A DNA stretch of 64,000 nucleotides from Cycas panzhihuaensis (taxonomy: Eukaryota; Cycadophyta). Positions 55,557-64,000 of this stretch are shown here, piece after piece. The stretch's first letter is position 1, and the number at the start of each line of letters is the position of its first letter. The position numbers were made by a program, and so were the translations under genes. The notes below the pieces were generated by a model that had not been told where the DNA came from, did not search any database, and was given only the letters and a program-made list of their open reading frames with translations. The DNA lies in contig CM041465.1 of NCBI GenBank assembly GCA_023213395.1, positions 218,681,741 through 218,745,740 of the forward strand, read 5' to 3'.

Positions 55557-58500
55557 AGTAAGTTTGCATTTCACTTATATATGTATACAAGCCAAATATA
55601 ATATAATGTTTAATGGCCATGAGACTGCAAGTCTTATCAACTTCTTTTATGTTATTGAGTTTAGCATTTTAGGGGCAAGAGAGAGGTTTCTTGGCATTTT
55701 ACTATATACATTTGCATGACTTTTACACATGTTATTTATTTTAAATTTTATTAAGAATTATTTAATTTGTCTTATATTATATTTATTATGATAAAATACT
55801 ATCTTATATAGCCATGGTTAAATAATAAGAAATATATATTGTATTAACTATAAGCCACGTATAATATATAATATTTTTTTATATCCATAATTTAAAGAAT
55901 ATATTTAACCTTTATTAGATAAATTTTAGAGAAAAACGTAAAGCAATGGTATTATGATTTATCTCTTATGTAATCAATAAGATTATAATATTGTAGCTAG
56001 TTTATATGCTTTCTCATTTCAATTAAGTCATATCATTTCCTTATTTGTTGTTCAATTTTGAGATAGATGAGTACTCACGATAATCCCTCTTACATTCCTC
56101 TTGTCTTATATAGAAAATAAGCAATGTAAGTGGATGGTTACGCTTTAGCCTAGTCAAACTTCAACTTCAATTTCTAATTATTTGGTTCTAGTGATAGTAG
56201 GGATACAACTACTCTCCACTCACTAGATAATTAGTTAGTATGCAAACTTATAAAAACAATGTGGAAAAAAAATTGATACTTATCATTCACATTGCATAAG
56301 TAAAGATATAACATGTTACTACACAGTCATATAATATTACCATTATAGGAATTCATATATAATATAAGGTAATCTTTTACAAGATGGTACCAAATTGCTC
56401 TAAGACATAATCTCTTCACATTACTTATAGGCATTCCTCTCTAATAGGATGTTACCTTAAATTTTAAGACTAGGCTATTAAGATTGATATGAATGGAAAC
56501 ATGCATAATGGCTCAAACCATACAAAATAGGGCTTCTTCATTATAGAGATTTACTTACATAATATAATGATAATGCTTAATAATATATGTCTAGCTCATT
56601 CCAAGTCATTTTATAATTACATGAATCATACCTTAATAACATGAATCTCAATTCACTTTGAGTTTCATTCCACATTAATTTATGTAACTATATTTGTTGT
56701 GTATTAGTTCAAAATATCATCATATAACACGCAAACATGAATTTATGCCCAAGTATATATAAATCTAGTACTTCACGAGCACTAGATTATGATTTTTTTT
56801 TCCTTCTTGTTGAACTAGATGATTATATTAATGGGAAATATTACATATAGTTATAACAAAAATAAGGGAGAAAAAATATCAATGCCCTTTGTCCATGCAA
56901 ATAAAATAGTCAAGACAAAGAAAACTACCTAGAAAAATAAAAAATAGTTGGAATGGAATAGAATATGTATATCCTCTTCTACTAAGGGCAATATATCATA
57001 TATTTAGAAGATGCACAAGGATGAGTGAAAAAATCAATAAGTAGAGGTTGAATTGACCTAGCCATCATCACTCTCATCCAAGAAATCTTCCTTAAATAAG
57101 AAACCCTTATGCGAGCTTGGATTTGCATTAATGGGCTTGAAAATTTATTTTCTTGAGTGTTGCTCCTCTCTTGACTAGGACTGCTACCTAGTTTGAGGCT
57201 TATGCCATTGGCTCCCAAGAGTCAGCAAAGGAGGTATACTCCATTCAATAGGGAGACATGTACCTTAGGAGTTGCTTTGACCCTTAACTCTAATTTAGTG
57301 TCTTCCCTATTCTAGTTATGTTAAGAACTACATTCTTCTCGAGGAACCCCACTTATAGCACAAGGTGCTAATCCCTAATGGTAAATAAGATTAAGCAAAT
57401 GTAAAAGTTCCATGTGCACCATTTCCATATAAATTGTAATAAGTGATTGGATACCATAACAACATGCATAACAATAGTAAAATAAAAAGGGAATCCAACA
57501 TCTAAAGAGAACACCATTAATATGCTTCTATATGCAATGTAAAATCTCCACCTTAAGAATGCCCTAAGTAATTAAGAATACCTTTGAGAAGATTCTCTTA
57601 TCACCTAGTAAGGCTACATTCCATTGAAATGGTTAAAAAATGACAAGACAAGTAAACTAACTAATCCAACCCTAAACAGACTTGTTTGTAGAGCAATATT
57701 AGAATAGGATAATAGGGGTTTCTTACTAACCATATATAGGATATACTAGATCCACATGCCCAAGTTTGGTTAGCTTAGATTTGATAGTTAATCTATTATG
57801 AATTAATGACAAGTTTAAAAAGGCATTTTTTGGCTTAAATAGGGCCCCACATAACCTTTCAAACCACTTATACTAAGCACTCTCATATTTGGAGCAATTT
57901 GAAAGCTTATTTAACTTATCATTAATTTCACCCCATAAGGAAAGTAATTTATATATATAAGAGGTAGAAAATTTAGTGAAAAACTTAGAGAAATTCCATT
58001 TCTAATCCTTCTAAAAATTATTCTATGAGGTAAGAAACCAAATTGGAAAAATAGATCTAAATCATCTAATATAGACCTATTAAAGCTTTTAAATGTAAAA
58101 TCCTCTTTAATTATTGGATAAGGCTTATATGGTCCTCTAGTAAAATCAAATATTCAACCAATAATGGTTAAGACCTTCTTGTATAATCTTTTGGCTTTGA
58201 ACTTGAGGTTATGTTCAAAATAATAGTTATCTTTAGAATGACTAGTAACCACCAAATTGAGTAGCCCTATATTAACAACCCCTTTCTTAATCCCTCTTCA
58301 TGCCATGCTAAAATTTTGTATAGCCATCCCACACACCTCAAATAAATCTAAAAATGGGTGAGACAATACCCTTAAATGAGGCTAGAGAGATAAGGGTTAT
58401 ATTATAGGAGAGAGTGAAGTCCTTCTAAGCAAGAGGGTGAGAATAACCCAAATTATATCTAATTGAGACTTTTTAGTCCTCCTTGCCCTATTTAGCTCTA

Positions 58501-59095
58501 ACATGCCACTTATCATATAGAGACTAATTTTATTAATCGGTGTTAATGGCAGATAATCCCCTTTTACCATAGTAATAACTTGGCCATTTAACCTTGTTAA
58601 ACCCCTTTGTCCCCTCCTTAAGCGATCATGGGTATAACCTAAGGAGATAGATAAATTTGTTATAGTAGTATTAGGGGAAACCTAATAAGAAAAGTATTAC
58701 ACATAAGTGGTAATAGGGACCTTATTTAAATGTGAAATATGCTAACTGATGAAAGGTGTTTAAAGCTCTAAATAACCAATTTATTTTCTACTCAGTTCAT
58801 AACATATTCTCACATCTCTACTAACGAGGTTTGAAACCCAAGTGGAAGGCCTAAGAAATAAAGATTGTCTCTTGATTTAATCTAAGTCCATTCATATTAT
58901 AAAAGCCAACTAAGAACATCGTTAGAAGAGTAATGATAGTGGGTTGTCTTTGATTTAAAAGAGGCTTTGATACCAAATTTGATCTAAAAGAAGATCTAAT
59001 ACCTAACTTAATATGAATTATAATAGTGCTCTAACACCAAAATTATGCATAATACAAACATGCTATAAAATAATATACAAATCATACATAATACA
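52314..59095. other. Upstream intergenic region, AT-rich
   Basis: No coding family is recognised. A (TA)n microsatellite is at 55517-55554. The first few hundred bases are the presumptive promoter of the host gene. Confidence 0.5.
55517..55554. repeat. (TA)n microsatellite
   Basis: About 19 uninterrupted TA units; an ORF reading Tyr-Ile repeats over it is an artefact. Confidence 0.95.
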
Positions 59096-59559
59096 TGAAA
59101 AGAAAATGTAATCGTAGAAGCAATATATTATTAGAATCTAAACCATGCAAAGAATAAATAACATAAATAAATCAAGCACATAACAAAAAAAACTGGGAGA
59201 TTCTAGTTTAAACATATACCTTTTATTAATCCGAATAATAATTAAAGAATTATAAAGATGAAAACCCCAGGCCTTCTCATCAACTCATCAAAGACTCATT
59301 CAACCCTTTTATATGTGTCATTACATAAGAATATACATATATAAATTTACAAGATAACACCTTATAGTTTTACAATATAATGGATATAAACCATGGGCCA
59401 AAAAAAGACCCCTATAAGACACTCAAAAAAAAATTCTTAGGGGCTCCTGCCCCCAAACCCCCACTTGGAGTGCCAGTGGCCCTACAACGAGCCTTAGACC
59501 CCACTCAGGGGCTCAGATGTAATGCCTATACCTATATAACACTTGTAAAATATTCAACA
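59096..59559 (-). repeat. Copia D 3' LTR with GC-rich insert
   Basis: It starts TGAAAAGAAAATG and ends TTCAACA. It aligns with 63512-63906 except for a GC-rich segment of about 70-80 bp (about 59436-59516, with GGGGCTCCTGCCCCC and ACCCCACTCAGGGGCTC) that is absent from the other LTR. Confidence 0.85.
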
Positions 59560-59654
59560 TATCTAATTATCTATCACTTGTTGAACATTTTACTATAAAC
59601 TTGTATATACAACTATTGAATGCTAAAATCATAAACACTTATTACTTTTCTACA

Positions 59655-59965
59655 CCATCCAAATTTTTTATGCTAATAGTCTTAGTCAATGAGTATGTAG
59701 AATTCTCTTATGTAGCAATCTTATACAAGTCTACCTTATGGCATTGAATCATTTCTCCCACAAAATAGAACTACATATTAATATACTTCAACTAAGTATA
59801 AAATGTAGGGTTTTGTACCAAGTAGATTGTACTTTGACTATCACAATCTATCCTCACATTATCCTACTTAAAGTTGATATCTATACACAATCTCTGTAAC
59901 CAAACTACTTTCTTGCACGTATGAGTAGTTGCTATATACTCTACTCTTATGCTAGAAAGTACTAT
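59655..59965 (-). pseudogene. Copia D RNase H remnant
   Basis: The minus strand reads EYIATTHTCKKVVWLQRLC, then CDSQSTIYLVQNPTFYT and, after stops, KVDLYKIAT...LTKTISIKN, the standard copia RNase H tail. Confidence 0.8.
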
Positions 59966-60199
59966 AATTTATTGTCTTTTGTACATCTAGTTGATTATGC
60001 CACTACAAAGGGTAAAAACATACTCACTTATAGATCTTCTACTGTCAAGATCTCTAGCCCAATCAACATTAATAAATCCTTTCAGGTTCAATATTCTAAT
60101 CTCCATGGGATCTCCTTGGTAGTAAATTTCATAGTCTTATGTACTTGGTAAATACCTAAAAATCCTTTTTTATAGCCACCCAATACTCCCTCCCTATGT

Positions 60200-61000
60200 T
60201 TAACATGTACCTACTAATTACTCTTATTGCATGGGCAATGTTTGCTTGAGTACAAATCATTATATACGTCAAACTACTAATTACACTAGCATAAGGGATA
60301 AATGTCATGTCTTCAACTTCTTAGTGAGTCTTTAAGCATTATTTAGCTAATAATTTTAAACCAATAGGAAGAGGAACATTAACTAGTTTGATATCTTGCA
60401 AATTGAATCACTATAATATTATCTCAATACACTGCCTTTAATTTATCGTATCCCTTTTAATCTCAATGCTTAAAATAATCATAATGATTTGCTTTGTTGT
60501 GTACAAAGCCATCTACCAACATATGTAAATTAAACTTCAGATACCATATTTTCAATGATTATTTCAAGCCATATAATACCTTCTTCAACTTGTATAACAT
60601 ATTCTTGTTCCTTACAATTTTAAAACCTTTAGGCTATAACATGTAAATTTCTTTTTCAAGGTCACCATGAAGAAACAAAATCTTCACATCCATATGATCC
60701 ACCTTAATATCATGGGCAGCTACTATAATTAAAAAAAAATCTAATTGAAGCTATCTTTATAATAGGAGAAAACACATCACCAAAATCTATTCCCTTGACC
60801 TAGGAATAACCCTTTGCTACTAGGCAAGCCTTATACTTTTCTACATCACCATCTACCTAAAACTTCTTCTTGAAGATCTATTTGTTATCAATAAATTTTC
60901 TTCCATCAAGCAGATCTATCAAATCCCATGTATTATTTTTGTCCAAGGCTCTCATTTCTTTTTCCATGGCCTTGATCTAGAGTTAGATCTCTTTTGACTT
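60200..61000 (-). pseudogene. Copia D reverse transcriptase remnant
   Basis: A clear LYKLKKVLYGLK motif ends at a stop (about 60558-60600). Flanking sequence has only short RT-like pieces, and the YVDD box is not recognised. Boundaries are approximate. Confidence 0.6.
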
Positions 61001-61259
61001 TAAAGCCTTTTAAATAGTACTTGGATTATTATTTGTAGTAGATAAAATGAAAGAGAAGCAACAAAAATCTTTAGGAATATACCTATTAGGCTATCTTCTC
61101 TCACAAGTTGATCTCCTCAAAATATGAGGTTCTTGAGGTTAGGCTACCCCCATAACTAATCCTTCCTCTTTAGTTGACTTATATTCTAATATAGAAACTT
61201 TATTCCTACCTAAAAGTATACCTTCTTAGAGTCTTCCTCCTTTGGTTCTTCATCCTTCT

Positions 61260-62121
61260 TTAGAAACTTGAACTCCTCTCTAAAGACATCATCATAATTA
61301 TACACAACTTTCTATATTTTAGGGTTATAAAGTTTATACCCTTTAATACCATCACCATAGTCAATGAAAATAGTCTTTTATGCTTTAGAATCAAGCTTAG
61401 TCCTCTGCAGGCTAGGAACATGCATAAAAGTTTTACAACAAAAAGCTCTAAAATGACTAAGAGATGGCTTCTTACCAAACAATACTTCTTCAGGTGTTTT
61501 ATATACTAAGGTAGTTATGAGTAATCTATTTATCAGGTAGCTTACAATTATCATAACCTTAGCCTAAAATTTCTTCTCTAAACTAACAACAATAAGTATA
61601 CTCCTCAATCTCTCTAGCAAGGTCCTATTCATCCTTTTAATAACTTTATTCTCTTGTGGTGTATAGGAAATTATCTTCTACCTTGTTATCCCACACTGCT
61701 TACAGAACTATTCAAACTTCTTTAAGTAAAACTCATCTCTATTATCAATCCTTAGCACCTTAATCCACTTGTCACTTTAGTTCTTGGCCAAGGCCTTGAA
61801 TTATTTGAATTTACTAAAAATCTAAGATTTTTACCAAAGAAAGTACAACCATGTCTTTCTCAAGAAATCATCTATAGATGAGATAAATTATTTGGACCCC
61901 CCTAATGAAGGTACATTAATAAGTCTAAAAACATCATTGTGTACCAGTTGTAGAATATCCCTTGCTTTCTTCAAGCTTGAAGGAAAACTTGCTTGATTAT
62001 ATTTGTCATACACACAATTCTCATCGAAATCAAAATCAAAAGAACCATAAACTCTAGAGATGTCTTCTACCATACCTTTAGAGAATAAATCATGGAGGCC
62101 CTCCTCTTTAATATGGCCCAA
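61260..62121 (-). pseudogene. Copia D integrase and pre-integrase remnant
   Basis: The open segment 61888-62121 ends DILQLVHNDVFRLINVPSLG, resembling L-x-L-V/I-H-x-D-V...P-S-L-G-G-x-x-Y-F of copia integrase. The catalytic-region aspartate of HND is kept. The fragment at 61260-61478 is from the integrase C-terminal side. Stops separate them. Confidence 0.75.
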
Positions 62122-62454
62122 TCCCTAATACCATAACATAGTTTTACTAGTAAGTGATACTTGGGTCCTACCTGTATTATTGCTATTTTCTGTAACAGCT
62201 AGACTGCCACTATTAGCACATATTGTGCTTGTATCAAATTTATGCAATATTTTAAATCAAACCCCTCTTGTTAACACCAATATTCCTTAAACTATTCTGC
62301 AACTATCTTTATTGAAAATCACTTATGTTCCTGCATCACCCAATTGACTAATAAACAATAGACTCATAGCTAAACTAGGAATATGACTTAGATCAAGGAT
62401 AGTTTTAATCCTTCCATCTCCAAATTGAACCTTCACCCTTCTATGACCTATAAT

Positions 62455-62743
62455 TTAATATGAGTATTGATCCCCAAGGAATATTTCATCCCCATCAATA
62501 CTTATATATTTACAAAACCACTCCCTATGGGGAGTAACATAAAACAAGGCACTAGAGTCAATTAACTAAAACTCAATATTTGACAACTTACTTAATGTTG
62601 TTAAACAAACATCACCATCATCTTCATCAAAGGCCTTTATTACCATAGAAAAAGTAGCTTTAGGTGACTTTCCATTGTCAACCTTGGCTCAACACTAGCA
62701 CTTCAAATAGCCAACCTTCTTACATCTCCAACATACCAAGGGG
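62455..62743 (-). pseudogene. Copia D protease and zinc-knuckle remnant
   Basis: A LIDSSALFYVTPHREWF segment has the protease loop D-S-G-A changed to D-S-S-A. At 62692-62733 a knuckle reads C-W-R-C-x4-Y-x2-C, with histidine replaced by tyrosine and altered spacing. Confidence 0.7.
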
Positions 62744-62879
62744 CCTCTACCTAAAGATTTGGATTTTCTTATAGATTTTGGTCATCTATTCCTATGCCTT
62801 TATTAGTCGTGGTCTAATGATTGACCTCTTATCACTAATGCTTCTTTTGAATGATCCTCAAAATATTTTTACCTTGTCT

Positions 62880-63425
62880 GTTTTGACAGTAAGGTGGCAA
62901 CAACATCATTAAATTTTAGGGTACCAACAATTATATGACTAATTGTTATCATAAGATTATCTTAAGAATTAGGAAGCAAATATAATAGAGTAATGTACTT
63001 ATCTTCTTTAAATATTATTATCCCAATTAAAATAAGTTAGGTCACCATGGTGTTAGATGTAGTAAGATAATCTGTAACTGCATCTTCATCACTTATCTTG
63101 AGTGAATACAACTTTTTTTTTTAAGAAATAATTTATTAACTAAGGACTTAGTCTGATATAGAGCCTCTAACTTATTCCGTAAATCTTTAGTTGTATACTG
63201 TGTAACAACATTCAACAATACCATGTCTGAAAGCCATAACCTTATTAAACTGATTACTTTTTTATCAAGCTTCTTTTACTCTCCATCAGTCATATTTGTA
63301 GGCTTTATTTTTACTACAATGATCTATTGATCTTTCTCGATGAAGATATCTTCCATCTTCAGCTTTCACAACTCAAAGTTCTAGCCATTAAACTTTTCAA
63401 TCTTTATCTTCATAACACTTGTCAT
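62880..63425 (-). pseudogene. Copia D gag remnant
   Basis: It begins at ATG 63425 with MTSVMKIKIEKFNG and continues through KLKMEDIFIEKDQ and DLRNKLEALYQTKSL, the copia gag pattern, with several in-frame stops. Confidence 0.78.
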
Positions 63426-63499
63426 GATCTTTGTATTCAAGTTTACTAGATAAGACTCTTACTCATTAAATGGTTTCTCATAGAACTAAAACCCTTAGC

Positions 63500-63511
63500 T
63501 CTGATACAAAG
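63500..63511 (-). other. Copia D primer-binding site
   Basis: On the minus strand TTTGTATCAGAGC lies beside the LTR, one or two mismatches from the tRNA-Met complement. Confidence 0.7.
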
Positions 63512-63906
63512 TGAAGATAAAATGTAATCATGGAAGCAATGTATTATCAAAACTCTAAACCATATAAAGAATAAATAACATAAATAAATTAAGTACATAA
63601 TAAAGAACACTAAAAAAATTTGCTCTAAGCGTATGCCTTTTATTAATGTAAGCAATAATTAAAGAATTATAGAGATGAAAACCTTAACTCTTCTCATCGA
63701 CTCATCAAATCTTTTTATATGTGCCATTATATAAGAATATATAAACACAAATGTGTAAGATATTGTATTGCAATTTTACAATACAATGAACATAAACCAT
63801 AAGCTGAGAAAAGACCCCCATAAAACACCTAAAAAAGACTCCAAAAACCAATAAGGGACTTGAATGTAATGCCTATACATATGTAACACTTGCAAAGTGT
63901 TCAACA
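63512..63906 (-). repeat. Copia D 5' LTR
   Basis: 395 bp starting TGAAGATAAAATG and ending TTCAACA; homologous to 59096-59559 but without its GC-rich insert. Confidence 0.82.
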
Positions 63907-64000
63907 TATCTAATAATATAAGAACAATGAATAATTAAGAAATAGGAACTAATACTGTTTGTTAACAACTAGTTTAGAAGCTATACATTATAAATTATAA
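63907..64000. other. Window end, nothing recognised
   Basis: 94 bases of AT-rich sequence with no motif. Confidence 0.5.

Larger units (their letters stand above)
59096..63906 (-). mobile_element. Copia D: degenerate Ty1/copia element with unequal LTRs
   Basis: A minus-strand element has LTRs at 59096-59559 (464 bp) and 63512-63906 (395 bp). gag, knuckle, protease, integrase, RT and RNase H remnants lie in order. The primer site TTTGTATCAGAGC lies next to the right LTR. No target duplication is evident: ataca precedes the left LTR and tatct follows the right one. The same tatctaat also follows the left LTR end, so the boundary could be a few bases further out. Confidence 0.85.

Noticed and set aside
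55507-55719. Tyr-Ile repeat ORF
   Set aside because: Translation of the (TA)n microsatellite.
1-64000. CRISPR arrays, bacterial operons, phage or plasmid-like systems
   Set aside because: Spliced plant gene, LTR retrotransposons and base composition all indicate a plant nuclear genome; no regularly spaced repeat array is present.

Overview
The window looks like nuclear DNA of a seed plant, most likely a gymnosperm (conifer or relative). It is AT-rich and full of decayed Ty1/copia and Ty3/gypsy retrotransposons. The single recognisable host gene has compact introns of 93-488 nt plus one intron of about 24.7 kb that is packed with nested retroelements, a pattern typical of conifer genes. Assignment to gymnosperms is inference; that this is plant DNA is well supported by the host gene.

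Layout. 1-5.98 kb: AT-rich sequence with one LTR carrying an adjacent minus-oriented primer-binding site, and a 42-bp coding-like tandem repeat. 5.98-12.68 kb: a complete-length but dead copia element on the minus strand (copia A), with two 289-bp LTRs and a near-perfect target-site duplication. 12.7-16.5 kb: plus-strand gypsy remnants (integrase, polypurine tract, LTR-like repeats, RNase H). 16.5-21 kb: no gene seen. 21.08-51.74 kb, minus strand: a gene of the COP1-interacting-protein-related family (relatives of Arabidopsis At1g72410/At1g17360 and, more distantly, CIP7). Nine coding exons join in phase to give about 1,537 residues; the last eight exons are well supported by conserved family motifs, and the first exon is tentative. 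51.65-52.31 kb: leader with several upstream ORFs, and a TATA-like box. 52.3-59.1 kb: AT-rich, no gene. 59.1-63.9 kb: a second minus-strand copia element (copia D) with length-polymorphic LTRs.

Inside the 24.7-kb intron (25950-50665) lie a plus-strand gypsy integrase fragment, a rearranged minus-strand gypsy element (gag, protease, primer site and one long LTR), and a minus-strand copia element (copia B, 37705-48752). Copia B is split by a plus-strand copia element (copia C, 40767-46027) that inserted into its protease/GAG-pre-integrase junction and is bounded by a perfect 5-bp duplication. All retroelement reading frames are interrupted and several catalytic residues are lost, so none appears autonomous.

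I found no CRISPR, phage, operon, rRNA or convincing tRNA gene. The most useful results are the reconstructed exon structure of the host gene, which separate ORFs hide, and the exact boundaries and nesting order of the retroelements. I saw no clearly novel biological system.
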